Source: Pseudomonas mandelii (GTDB lineage Bacteria; Pseudomonadota; Gammaproteobacteria; Pseudomonadales; Pseudomonadaceae). Taken from it: a stretch of DNA of 52,468 nucleotides. Positions 1 through 7,218 of this stretch are shown here, piece after piece. A program made the position numbers and the translations under genes. The DNA is taken from contig NZ_RCZA01000006.1 in NCBI RefSeq assembly GCF_006438925.1, positions 410,206-462,673 on the forward strand, in the 5' to 3' direction. Under the pieces are notes generated by a model. That model was given only the letters and a program-made list of their open reading frames with translations, did not search any database and was not told where the DNA came from. Position 1 is the stretch's first letter; every line of letters starts with the position of its first letter.

Positions 1-1
1 C

Positions 2-1582
2 AGCAAACTCGATTACCACCACGCCAAGGGCGGTGCGCTGACGGCCATCGACCTCAACGGCACCCGATTGACGTCGCATACGTTCTTCGCCGGCCGCGAA
101 CTAAACCGCCAACAAGGCCTGTTGCTCAGCGATTATCAGTATGACGACCAGGGCCGTCTGAAAGCCCACGCTGTCAGCCAACACCTCCAAACACTGTATC
201 GCCGCGACTATGCCTACAGCGCCAATGGCAATCTCGACAGCATCGCCGACACCCGTCACGGCCAACGCAATTACCAGTACGACCCGCTCAACCGCCTGAT
301 CCGCGTCCGCCACTCCCGCGATCAACAACCGGAAAGCTTCGCCCACGACCCGGCGGGCAGCCTGCTGATGCAGGATCGTCCAGGCCCGGCCACCGTCAAA
401 GGCAACCGCCTGCTGATGCAAGGCGACCGCCATTACGACTACGACACCTTTGGCAACCTGATCCGCGAGCGCCGCGGCACCGGGCAAAAACTGGTCACCG
501 AGTACCGCTACGACTGCCAACATCGGCTGATCGGCGCCACCCTGCCCAACGGCAGCCAGGCGACCTACCGCTACGACGCCTTCGGCCGCCGCATCAGCAA
601 AACCGTCGACGGCAACACCACCGAATTTTTCTGGCAGGGCGACAACCTCATCGCCGAACACAGCCAGGACCACCACCGCAGCTACGTTTACGAACCCGGC
701 AGCTTCCGCCCACTGGCCATGCTCGACGGCAAAGGCCCGCGCAAGGCTTGTCCGTTTTATTACCAACTCGATCACCTCGGCACACCGCAAGAACTCACCG
801 ACTACAGCGGCGACATCATCTGGGCCGCCCGATACGCAGCGTATGGCCGCCTGACTCGACTCAACCGCGACACCCACCAGGTGCTGGATCAACCGTTGAG
901 GTTTCAGGGGCAGTATTTCGATGCGGAGACTGGTCTGCATTACAACCGGCATCGCTACTACAATCCGGATGTTGGACGGTATCTGACACCGGATCCGAGC
1001 AAGTTGGCGGGTGGGTTAAACGGGTATCAGTACACGCGGAACCCGACGGGGTGGGTTGATCCGTTGGGGTTGAGTGAGTGTCCGGGTGGGGATGGGTGTA
1101 AGCGGCCGGCGTTTGGGGATGAGGATCCGGCGGGGACGGCGAAGGTTGATGAGGGTGAGCCAACGCCACCCAAGCCTAAAGGAGAGGAAGATTACCTATA
1201 CCGCGGAGACAAACGCGAGCCCGATGATGTATTTGAAAATGGATTCAAAAGTAAAGGCAGAAGTAATGACTTGTTGCGCCACTCCATCGACAGTGATAAC
1301 CCACCGAGCAACTTCATAAGCACTTCAACTTCCAGGGATGTAGGAAAGCTTTTTGCTACCGGTTTTCATACGAGAGTAGGTTACCTGTTCACACTTCAAA
1401 AAATCCCCGGGTATGACTTGAAAAAGGAGCTTGGAGGCATGTATCAATTTGGAGATGAGAAAGAAATCGCCATAAAAGGTCGGATAAAAAACGAGGACGT
1501 GCTGGGAGCGACGCTGATTATTGATGACGGTCGGGAACTCGGCTACTCCATACCAAACCCATACAGGAAAATAAAAAAATGA
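2..1582 (+). CDS. RHS-family polymorphic toxin, C-terminal part (5' end outside window), ADP-ribosyltransferase tip
   Basis: The reading frame is open from the window edge, so this is the 3' end of a larger RHS gene; the first in-window start codon (TTG at 68) is internal. YD repeats of the 'YDxxGxL' type fill positions 2-900, and the RHS core ends with the 'DPLGL' motif at 1058-1072, after which the variable tip starts. The tip (about 170 residues) is A/T-richer and reads as a cholera-toxin-A-like ADP-ribosyltransferase: 'LYRGD' with Arg at 1202, 'FISTSTS' from 1313, and 'DEKE' with an ExE pair at 1457-1465. The R-STS-ExE triad is the signature of arginine-type ARTs. RHS cages deliver such tips by type VI secretion in relatives; no secretion genes are visible here. 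The family call is firm. The ART call is strong from motifs, but the target is unknown. Confidence 0.9.
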   Translation, partial: SKLDYHHAKGGALTAIDLNGTRLTSHTFFAGRELNRQQGLLLSDYQYDDQGRLKAHAVSQHLQTLYRRDYAYSANGNLDSIADTRHGQRNYQYDPLNRLIRVRHSRDQQPESFAHDPAGSLLMQDRPGPATVKGNRLLMQGDRHYDYDTFGNLIRERRGTGQKLVTEYRYDCQHRLIGATLPNGSQATYRYDAFGRRISKTVDGNTTEFFWQGDNLIAEHSQDHHRSYVYEPGSFRPLAMLDGKGPRKACPFYYQLDHLGTPQELTDYSGDIIWAARYAAYGRLTRLNRDTHQVLDQPLRFQGQYFDAETGLHYNRHRYYNPDVGRYLTPDPSKLAGGLNGYQYTRNPTGWVDPLGLSECPGGDGCKRPAFGDEDPAGTAKVDEGEPTPPKPKGEEDYLYRGDKREPDDVFENGFKSKGRSNDLLRHSIDSDNPPSNFISTSTSRDVGKLFATGFHTRVGYLFTLQKIPGYDLKKELGGMYQFGDEKEIAIKGRIKNEDVLGATLIIDDGRELGYSIPNPYRKIKK

Positions 1583-1977
1583 TATCAACCGTTAAATTGA
1601 CGATCAGCATCGCCGGCGTAAAAGAAGTCGCTCAATTGATCTGCGACAACCGAACAGTCTCTATAACCTTCAAGATGAAAAACGGCTTTAACAAAACCTA
1701 TACAGACAGCGATTTTTATAGATGCTTTGGCCGGGTTAGAGAAGACAATCCCAACATACTTTTTCTTTGCAAGGGGTCGAAGATCAATGTCCATCCATCC
1801 AGTATGTCATCTCAAATGTCGCTTGGACTAAAAGCGTATGAGTTGACACTGGGTAAAGCATCGTCAATTAACGATGTGATTTATATATTTGATTATGACG
1901 AATCCAATCTGACGAATGATCCAAATGAACAGCGAAATTTTTATAAACGCTGGTTTGAATCAGAAAAATCCAATTAG
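1579..1977 (+). CDS. Probable immunity protein for the RHS ADP-ribosyltransferase tip
   Basis: This 132-residue protein starts with an ATG that overlaps the toxin stop codon (ATGA), so translation is probably coupled to the toxin gene. It has no signal peptide or membrane segment, which suits a cytoplasmic protein that neutralises a toxin acting inside neighbouring cells. The gene is A/T-rich like the toxin tip and unlike the RHS core, as expected if tip and immunity gene moved together. I do not recognise a named immunity family. The function is inferred from position, size and composition. A terminator follows 29 bases after the stop. Confidence 0.75.
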   Translation: MISTVKLTISIAGVKEVAQLICDNRTVSITFKMKNGFNKTYTDSDFYRCFGRVREDNPNILFLCKGSKINVHPSSMSSQMSLGLKAYELTLGKASSINDVIYIFDYDESNLTNDPNEQRNFYKRWFESEKSN

Positions 1978-2005
1978 TTTTATTCGTGTGATCCACAAAC
2001 TTTAA

Positions 2006-2028
2006 AAGCCCGGTTTATGTCCGGGCTT
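2006..2028. terminator. Hairpin terminator between convergent genes
   Basis: An 8-bp stem (AAGCCCGG / CCGGGCTT) with a 7-base loop lies between the immunity gene and the convergent secreted-protein gene. A-rich and T-rich flanks allow it to work in either direction. Confidence 0.75.
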
Positions 2029-2046
2029 ATCAATATTCACGCTTCA

Positions 2047-2412
2047 CTAATAACCTCCCGCGCCAGCGGAGTCACTGCCTGCACTACCAGTTCCTCCATC
2101 CGAGTTTCCAGAACTACCAGAGCCTCCAGACCCACTCCCAGAACCGCTCCCACTCGAACCTCCACCACTCATCGCCCCGCTTCCCTTCTCCGGGCTGGTG
2201 CTACTTCCGTTTGCATCACCACCATTCCCACCCTTAATAGTGCCAGGCGGCAGCGCCTTCTCGTCTGCTGAGCCAGCATTCATTTCTGAATAAGGCGGCA
2301 TCCCGCCCTTATCCACAGGTGCATCGGTGCCGGAGGACTGAGCAAACGCCGACATTGAGCCGGCCAACAACGCGCCGATCACCGTCACGGTCGTCAATTT
2401 TGACCTGATCAT
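2047..2412 (-). CDS. Secreted Gly/Ser-rich hypothetical protein
   Basis: A 121-residue protein with a clear Sec signal peptide at residues 1-24 (basic start, hydrophobic core, cleavage after 'AFA'). The mature part is polar, and its last 50 residues are almost only Gly, Ser, Asp and Asn, so it is probably unstructured. The start ATG at 2412 has a purine-rich stretch 'AAAGGAG' upstream. Similar low-complexity exported proteins occur singly in Pseudomonas; no function is known to me. It is probably periplasmic or surface-linked. Confidence 0.7.
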   Translation of the reverse strand: MIRSKLTTVTVIGALLAGSMSAFAQSSGTDAPVDKGGMPPYSEMNAGSADEKALPPGTIKGGNGGDANGSSTSPEKGSGAMSGGGSSGSGSGSGSGGSGSSGNSDGGTGSAGSDSAGAGGY

Positions 2413-2509
2413 GGTGTATCTCCTTTAAAAGGTGCGTACCTGATTTCTGGCAGTCATCGCTTTTTAAAGGTGCCGCACAATCGACGAGTGGCCTGCGCCA
2501 CAGCGTATG

Positions 2510-2722
2510 TCAGCTCGGTTCGTTTGAGCCGTCTTCACCGGCAATGTCCGGGTCGTCAGGGTGAGCTTCCACATCCCCGCGCTTCACTTCATCAGACGGC
2601 AACTGCTCTACAGCGGTGTCGTCATCAGGCGGACGTTGATCACGACTCAGGGAATCGGTCGGTGAAGGCAGCGGATATTCGGGGGTATCGTCGATGTCGG
2701 AGTCTTTCGGATCAGCGTTCAT
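2510..2722 (-). CDS. Small acidic hypothetical protein
   Basis: A 70-residue hydrophilic protein rich in Asp, Pro and Glu, with no hydrophobic segment. I chose the ATG at 2722 over the longer frame (start 2812) because a GAGAGGT ribosome-binding site lies just upstream and the extension has a different, basic composition. It resembles the next small acidic gene (2831-3019) in style, and both are probably disordered cytoplasmic proteins. I do not recognise the family. Confidence 0.6.
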   Translation of the reverse strand: MNADPKDSDIDDTPEYPLPSPTDSLSRDQRPPDDDTAVEQLPSDEVKRGDVEAHPDDPDIAGEDGSNEPS

Positions 2723-2830
2723 ATGGCACCTCTCGGGGGGCGTGAAAAGCAGGTCCTGAAGTTTCGAGGATTGCGCCCTGCATTGCGTTCGATCCGGGAG
2801 ACGATCGGTCAAGTCCGTCGCAAAGCAGGG

Positions 2831-3019
2831 TCAATTTTCGTCCTCGTCCTCTTCCTCGTCTTCGAACTCGATATTTCCGACGTCGCCCGCATCATCGGAA
2901 TCATTGAGCGGCACTGTTGCGTCATCCATCAGTGAGCCTGGGTCTTCGTTTCCTGGATCGTTAATGAACGGAAGCCCGCTCGGGCCTTTTTCTTCCTTGC
3001 CTTTGGTTTCAGGAGTCAT
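2831..3019 (-). CDS. Small acidic hypothetical protein with Glu/Asp tail
   Basis: A 62-residue protein starting at ATG 3019, preceded by a 'TGTGAGG' ribosome-binding site; the longer frame from 3073 lacks one. The last 15 residues are nearly all Glu or Asp. No membrane segment or known domain is visible. It is likely disordered. The neighbouring genes are also short, minus-strand and hypothetical, each with its own ribosome-binding site. Confidence 0.6.
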   Translation of the reverse strand: MTPETKGKEEKGPSGLPFINDPGNEDPGSLMDDATVPLNDSDDAGDVGNIEFEDEEEDEDEN

Positions 3020-3103
3020 GGCATACCTCACAACATTCGGGGGTGTATGAAGTTCGAGGTGACCCACGACCAAACGTTCCAGAATCCTACGACCAGAAAC
3101 GAA

Positions 3104-3126
3104 AAACCCGGCGCTGGGCCGGGTTT
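3104..3126 (-). terminator. Rho-independent terminator of the first glycine-zipper gene
   Basis: The stem AAACCCGG / CCGGGTTT, followed by T residues on the minus strand, lies 22 bases past the stop of the gene at 3148-3576. Confidence 0.75.
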
Positions 3127-3147
3127 GTGCTGTAACTCAATGTCGAA

Positions 3148-3576
3148 TCAGTGATGTTTGTTTCTGTGCTTGTTTTTATGCTTATTGTTGTGGCCGTTAC
3201 CGGAGTGCGAACTGCCGCTGTCGCTGCCCAAGTTGTTGCCTACCGCGCCACCCGCCGCGCCGCCCAGGCCTGCGCCAATGGTCGAACCGGTAGAACCGCC
3301 GAGGCTATTGCCGATCACCGAGCCACCGGCCGAGCCCAAACCACCACCAATAGCCGCTTCTGTACGACTGCCTTTCTTCGCGCCGACCGCGCTACCTGCC
3401 GCGCCGCCTACACCGGCGCCAATCGCGGCACCCGTGCTGCCGCCCATTTGCTGGCCGACCACGTTACCTAGCGCACCGCCAATACCACCGCCAACTGCAG
3501 CGGTGCCGTCACCGGCGGCCATTGCACCTTGAGCGACCAAAAGTCCCAGAACCAACGTGGACAATGTCAAACGCAT
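3148..3576 (-). CDS. Glycine-zipper exported protein, copy 1
   Basis: A 142-residue protein with a signal peptide at residues 1-20 ('AMA' cleavage site). The centre has repeated Gly/Ala-rich segments of the GxxxG kind, the glycine-zipper pattern of outer-membrane-associated proteins. The C-terminal tail is His/Lys/Asn-rich, a possible metal- or surface-binding end. It is close in sequence to the next gene (3760-4131), clearly by tandem duplication. Each copy has its own terminator, so they are probably separate transcripts. Glycine zippers form tightly packed helices in membranes; the actual role is unknown. Confidence 0.8.
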   Translation of the reverse strand: MRLTLSTLVLGLLVAQGAMAAGDGTAAVGGGIGGALGNVVGQQMGGSTGAAIGAGVGGAAGSAVGAKKGSRTEAAIGGGLGSAGGSVIGNSLGGSTGSTIGAGLGGAAGGAVGNNLGSDSGSSHSGNGHNNKHKNKHRNKHH

Positions 3577-3714
3577 GATATGAACCTCTAAATTCCGTAT
3601 CGGGGGTAAGAGAACGCGTTACGGATGGCGTGAGTTTAGCTTTTTCATCACGCCAGCGCTGATCGTTGGACAGCTGAAAATTCGAAGAGCGCGAAGAAGA
3701 AATATTCAGATACG

Positions 3715-3742
3715 AAAAGCCCGACATCAAGCCGGGCTTTTT
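3715..3742 (-). terminator. Rho-independent terminator of glycine-zipper copy 2
   Basis: AGCCCG (3718-3723) pairs with CGGGCT (3733-3738), with a T-run on the minus strand, just past the stop of the gene at 3760-4131. Confidence 0.75.
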
Positions 3743-3759
3743 GAGCTGATCAATCGGGA

Positions 3760-4131
3760 TCAGTGACGCTTGTGACCTTTGGCCAGGTTGCTGCCCACGC
3801 CGCCGCCCAATGCGCCGCCCAAGCCTGCGCCAATGGTGGAACCGGTCTTGCCGCCCAGGCTGTTGCCGATCACCGAACCGCCGGCCGCGCCGACACCACC
3901 ACCAATGGCTGCTTTAGTGCGGCTGCCTTTGCGTGCTGCAACAGCACTGCCGGCCGCGCCCGCTACACCCGCACCAATCGCTGCACCGGTGCTGCCGCCC
4001 ATGCTCTGGCCGACCACATTACCCAGCGCGCCACCCAAACCACCACCGATGGCGGCAGTGCCATCACCCGCAGCCATCGCACCTTGAGCAACCAAAAGCC
4101 CCAGAACCAAAGCAGGCAGTGTTAAACGCAT
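3760..4131 (-). CDS. Glycine-zipper exported protein, copy 2
   Basis: A 123-residue paralogue of the preceding gene. The signal peptide is almost identical, and the body is made of the same Gly/Ala GxxxG repeats. It lacks the long His/Lys tail of copy 1 and ends in a short 'KGHKRH'. I chose the ATG at 4131, which aligns with the start of copy 1 and has a TTGAGG ribosome-binding site. The longer frame from 4209 adds sequence with no signal peptide character. The pair is a recent tandem duplication. Confidence 0.8.
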   Translation of the reverse strand: MRLTLPALVLGLLVAQGAMAAGDGTAAIGGGLGGALGNVVGQSMGGSTGAAIGAGVAGAAGSAVAARKGSRTKAAIGGGVGAAGGSVIGNSLGGKTGSTIGAGLGGALGGGVGSNLAKGHKRH

Positions 4132-4461
4132 GACAAGAACCTCAAAAAAAGGGGTAACCGAAAGGGGCGAGATTGAATGCTTTAAAGGAGACAAAGTCCA
4201 GACACGCACGGGTACAACCTCGCAATAGGCGACGGTTGGACAGCGTTTTTAGAAAAGGTTTTATGACAGGCAAAAAAAAGCCCGCTGGGGAACGGGCCAG
4301 GTACTGCTTTCTAACGGATGAGTTGAGCCTACGTAGGTCGGTGTGAAAAGTTTGTGAAATAAAACACCAACAGCGGGTTGTGTATCTGTAGTCCAAATCC
4401 CAACAGCCGACCTTGTGGAAATAAAAACCCCGCTCAATGGCGGGGACTGTCCGGTTGACGC
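4132..4461. other. Intergenic stretch with an orphan terminator (4280-4297)
   Basis: No convincing gene is present; a weak 84-codon minus-strand frame (4142-4396) has no ribosome-binding site or family resemblance. GCCCG (4280-4284) pairs with CGGGC (4293-4297), followed on the minus strand by eight T, a good terminator. The small gene upstream already has its own terminator at 4428-4445, so this second one may end a short minus-strand RNA of about 130-150 nt or act as promoter insulation. Confidence 0.4.
4428..4445 (-). terminator. Terminator of the 63-residue gene
   Basis: CCCCGC / GCGGGG stem with a short loop and T-run on the minus strand, 17 bases past the stop at 4462. Confidence 0.7.
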
Positions 4462-4653
4462 TTACTTCCTGGAAGACGCCGTCACCCTCTTGGGCAAGAA
4501 ATTCGCCTTTTCGGTTCGGGGCTTCTTGGATTTCACTTTGGCGACCTGGGCCCGGTCTTCACCAAAGCCCGACACATACTCCGCTTGACCACACTGCACG
4601 CAATTGTTGATCGGAAACTCAGACCCGTCGTCTTCGATATACGAATCAGCCAT
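4462..4653 (-). CDS. Small basic hypothetical protein with a CxxC pair
   Basis: A 63-residue protein with an acidic first third, a 'CVQCG' pair (Cys18 and Cys21) and a Lys/Arg-rich tail. One CxxC could hold half a zinc site or an iron site in a dimer, but this is only a possibility. A GGGGAAAGG ribosome-binding site precedes the ATG at 4653, and a terminator follows the stop, which supports a real gene. No family is recognised. Confidence 0.6.
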   Translation of the reverse strand: MADSYIEDDGSEFPINNCVQCGQAEYVSGFGEDRAQVAKVKSKKPRTEKANFLPKRVTASSRK

Positions 4654-4799
4654 ACCTTTCCCCTCTCAAAAAAGGGTCGACACCGGCAAGCCCTATTTGC
4701 CTGAAAAATATCGACCTTCAACGCTTTTGAGACTAGTCAGTCATGACTGGACTTGTAGTTCAGATTATTGCATCCCCGACGAACGGCCTCGTGACACAT

Positions 4800-5120
4800 T
4801 CACCTCAACTTGACCGCCGTCCCGGTCACGAACACCACCACCATCCCGCCCTTCCCGGCCGGCATACTGATCTCATAATCAAGCCCCACCACCGCATCAG
4901 CTTGAAGTGCCCGCGCCCGATCCTTCAACTCGTCGGTGGCCTGAATCCGTGCTTCCTTCAACGCCCGCTCCAATGTCTGAGAGCGCCCACCGAAAAAATC
5001 CCGCATCCCGGCGAACATATCGCGGATAACGTTGACCCCCTGCACCGACTCGGCACTGACGATGTCCAGATAGGCGGTGATTTGTCGGCCTTCGATGGTG
5101 TGGGTTGTGGTGGTGATCAT
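4800..5120 (-). CDS. YbjQ/UPF0145 family protein
   Basis: A 106-residue protein that fits the YbjQ (UPF0145) family in length and pattern: an N-terminal 'TTTHTIEG', a central 'MFAGMRDFFGGRS' segment, and a C-terminal 'ADAVVGLDYE' strand followed by a Gly-rich turn. YbjQ proteins form small beta-rich pentamers and are sometimes labelled heavy-metal-binding, but no reaction is proven. It is a single gene on the minus strand with no obvious partners. Confidence 0.85.
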   Translation of the reverse strand: MITTTTHTIEGRQITAYLDIVSAESVQGVNVIRDMFAGMRDFFGGRSQTLERALKEARIQATDELKDRARALQADAVVGLDYEISMPAGKGGMVVVFVTGTAVKLR

Positions 5121-5151
5121 TAATTTTCCTTCTTCATGGCCCAGGGATAAT

Positions 5152-5387
5152 TACTCAAGACCCACTACATTGAACGGTAGCTCCGTCCCTTCAACAAATC
5201 GTCGTAGGCATCAATTGACGGAAGTTCGAGACACTTCAGCGCATCGCCGGGAACTGGAAATAACTGCCATCTTCGAAACGCACGGTGAGATCTGCAGGCG
5301 GTGGAGAGCCGACCATCCAGCCTCGGTTTGCGGGAGAGCTGCAAAGTCGTTGAACAACGCAGCCGTGATGCGGAGCTCTTTGTTCAT
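5152..5387 (-). pseudogene. Broken N-terminal fragment of a beta-lactamase-like serine hydrolase
   Basis: From ATG 5387 the minus strand encodes about 24 residues that end in 'PQTEAG'. The frame then shifts, and 'WMVGSPPPADLTVRFEDGS' and 'YFQFPAMR' continue in another frame. This meets a TGA exactly where relatives have Trp, then runs on as 'SVSNFRQLMPTT' before another stop. From memory this N-terminal stretch matches Pseudomonas serine hydrolases of the 6-aminohexanoate-dimer hydrolase/class C beta-lactamase type. The catalytic SxxK region is absent, so only the 5' end survives. The family name is an inference; the multiple lesions are read directly. Confidence 0.55.
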
Positions 5388-5405
5388 TGACTATTGCCTA
5401 AAAAG

Positions 5406-5588
5406 TTAGAGCAGCTTGACCAACACAGTTGTGACAGTGGCCACCGTGCCTATCAACCCAGTCGCCACAGCCACCGGATACCAAAAAGTTTCACGGGTCA
5501 TCTTCCCGGCCTCGGCGTTCAGCTTGCGCTGCTCAGCCATCAGCTTGACGATCTCCACATGAACCTTTTCCAGTTCGGCCTGTTTCAT
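5406..5588 (-). CDS. Small membrane protein with N-terminal helix and C-terminal TM segment
   Basis: A 60-residue protein. Residues 1-35 form an amphipathic, Glu/Lys-rich helix, and residues 38-58 form a single membrane span. I chose the ATG at 5588 because AGGAATTC lies 7 bases upstream; the ATG at 5603 has no such site. The layout suggests an inner-membrane-anchored helix, as in small stress or phage-derived accessory proteins, but no family is certain. Confidence 0.6.
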   Translation of the reverse strand: MKQAELEKVHVEIVKLMAEQRKLNAEAGKMTRETFWYPVAVATGLIGTVATVTTVLVKLL

Positions 5589-5868
5589 GGTGAATTCCTG
5601 CATAACGTGCGTGCGTCCATCCAGATAATGGGCTGCGTCATGTGCCTTGCCCGTTGATTCATTGTGTCCCTTAAAGGCGCAAAGCGAATACCCCTCACGA
5701 AACGGCTCGTGTCAGGTGCCGAAACCTATGAAAGCACCCAACTACCTGGCTTTCCAACATTACTTCCCACATACCTATCACCCGTCCTACATCAATTTCG
5801 GAAGCGCCTTCGCCAATGGTCTTGGGTCAATAACATCAGCATCCACAAAATCCAGACGCCAGAAACCA
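5589..5868. other. Intergenic region, no gene seen
   Basis: Only short frames without ribosome-binding sites or recognisable products are present. The plus-strand frame 5664-6047 runs across the tRNA and is not credible. Confidence 0.4.
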
Positions 5869-5904
5869 CAAAACCCCTGACTTCTCTCGAAATCAGGGGT
5901 TTTG
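5869..5904 (-). terminator. Terminator downstream of tRNA-Ser
   Basis: A 12-bp perfect stem (CAAAACCCCTGA / TCAGGGGTTTTG) lies 14 bases past the 3' end of the minus-strand tRNA. Confidence 0.85.
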
Positions 5905-5917
5905 GTTACATCGAATT

Positions 5918-6007
5918 TGGCGGTGAAGGAGAGATTCGAACTCTCGATACAATTTCTTGTATACACACTTTCCAGGCGTGCTCCTTAAGCCACTCGGACA
6001 CTTCACC
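5918..6007 (-). tRNA. serX-type: tRNA-Ser(GGA)
   Basis: A 90-nt class II tRNA on the minus strand with the acceptor stem GGTGAAG / CTTCACC, discriminator G and encoded CCA (5918-5920). The anticodon loop CTGGAAA gives anticodon GGA (5971-5973 on the plus strand), which reads UCC and UCU. The long variable arm, a hallmark of tRNA-Ser, is formed by TACAA-GAAA-TTGTA. The T-loop 'GTTCGAATC' is intact. A strong terminator follows. Confidence 0.97.
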
Positions 6008-6230
6008 GTATCTCGTCAAACATGTTCTGTCTGTCGAGGCGCGCTAATGTAGTCGAAAGCTTTTCCGATGGCAAACTTTTTTTGCAGAATTTTCATGCGC
6101 TTAGCGTTTTAGTCGTTCGAGCAGGTTCCAGTCCATGGCAAACCCGCCAATCTCCGGCTTCGCGCCCTCTTCTATATAGAGGGGAATGCGCGGCCGGCGT
6201 GGCGGGCGACGCTTGCCGGGCGGGGAAAGG

Positions 6231-6250
6231 GTGACTGGGCGGTCAGTCAC
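6231..6250. promoter_or_regulatory. Possible operator: GTGACTG / CAGTCAC inverted repeat
   Basis: A perfect 7-bp inverted repeat with a 6-base centre lies 65 bases upstream of the crotonase start. TGACT..AGTCA palindromes of this size are typical of TetR-like operators. The rest of 6008-6314 shows no gene; a TATATA at about 6172 could be a -10 element. Evidence is symmetry only. Confidence 0.3.
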
Positions 6251-6314
6251 GGCGCTTTACCTGGCCTGCGGCGGTGGGTAACGTCTGCGCTACTTTATTG
6301 AAAGGAATAGCGTC

Positions 6315-7004
6315 ATGAGTGAGTTGATTTCTTACCATCTCGAAGACGGTATCGCGACCCTGACCTTGAGCAATGGCAAGGTCAATGCCATCTCTCCGGA
6401 CGTGATTGCTGCGTTTAACGCCGCGCTGGATCAGGCGGTGACTGATCGTGCGGTGGTGATCATTACCGGTACGCCCGGGATGTTGTCGGGAGGTTATGAC
6501 TTGAAGGTGATGACCTCCGGCCCTAAAGAAGCCGTGGCGCTGGTGACTGCCGGTTCGACCCTGGCCCGTCGTCTGTTGGCGCACCCGTTCCCGGTGATCG
6601 TCGCGTGCCCTGGGCATGCGGTGGCCAAGGGCGCGTTCCTGTTGTTGTCGGTCGATTACCGAATTGGTGTCGACGGCCCGTTCACCATTGGTTTGAACGA
6701 AGTGCAGATCGGCATGACTATGCACAACGCCGGTATCGAGCTGGCCCGTGATCGTCTGCGCAAGTCGGCATTCCATCGCTCGGTGATCAACGCTGAGATG
6801 TTTAATCCGCAAAGTGCCGTGGATGCCGGGTTCTTCGACCTGGTGGTGTCGGCCGAAGAGCTGCAAGGCGCGGCGCTGGCGGCGGCTCGTCAGTTGAAGA
6901 AGATCAACATGACCGCTCACAAGAACACCAAGCTCAAAGTGCGCAAAGCGCTGCTGGAGAGGCTGGACAACGCGATCATCCAGGATCAGGATTTTTTGGT
7001 TTAA
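6315..7004 (+). CDS. Crotonase/enoyl-CoA hydratase-family protein
   Basis: A 229-residue crotonase-fold protein. The segment 'MLSGGYDLKVM' near residue 56 is the oxyanion-hole region of the fold, and 'GHAVAKGAFLLLS' near residue 99 is the second oxyanion segment. Members act on acyl-CoA thioesters (hydration, isomerisation or hydrolysis). The usual hydratase Glu pair is not evident: the second segment carries 'AKGAF' where hydratases have a Glu-rich turn. The exact reaction is therefore open. The ATG has AAAGGAA upstream, and a strong terminator follows, so it is probably monocistronic. Confidence 0.85.
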   Translation: MSELISYHLEDGIATLTLSNGKVNAISPDVIAAFNAALDQAVTDRAVVIITGTPGMLSGGYDLKVMTSGPKEAVALVTAGSTLARRLLAHPFPVIVACPGHAVAKGAFLLLSVDYRIGVDGPFTIGLNEVQIGMTMHNAGIELARDRLRKSAFHRSVINAEMFNPQSAVDAGFFDLVVSAEELQGAALAAARQLKKINMTAHKNTKLKVRKALLERLDNAIIQDQDFLV

Positions 7005-7024
7005 ACCCAAACGTGCCGCACCGA

Positions 7025-7050
7025 AAAGCCCGACCGTCGTGTCGGGCTTT
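7025..7050 (+). terminator. Terminator of the crotonase gene
   Basis: AAAGCCCGAC / GTCGGGCTTT stem of 10 bp with a 6-base loop and a following T-run, 21 bases past the stop. Confidence 0.9.
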
Positions 7051-7218
7051 TTCTTACGCGCTCCGTTGAAAAGCCTACAACCGCTCTAGATCGCGTCTGA
7101 CCCATAAGTCGGAAACATGCGCTCAAACATCGCCTATCTCCCACTTCTATAGTGGTAATTGCCGAAAACAGTGCACATCCGTACACTGCGCCACCTTTTG
7201 TCCCGGTGGGGCCTGTAA

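Noticed and set aside
101..952. 283-codon minus-strand frame opposite the RHS core
   Set aside because: Shadow of the RHS repeats; Val/Ala-rich, no start signal.
4142..4396. 84-codon minus-strand frame
   Set aside because: It crosses a strong terminator, has no ribosome-binding site and no recognisable pattern.
5664..6047. Plus-strand frame across the tRNA-Ser region
   Set aside because: It overlaps the tRNA and its terminator, so it cannot be a normal gene.
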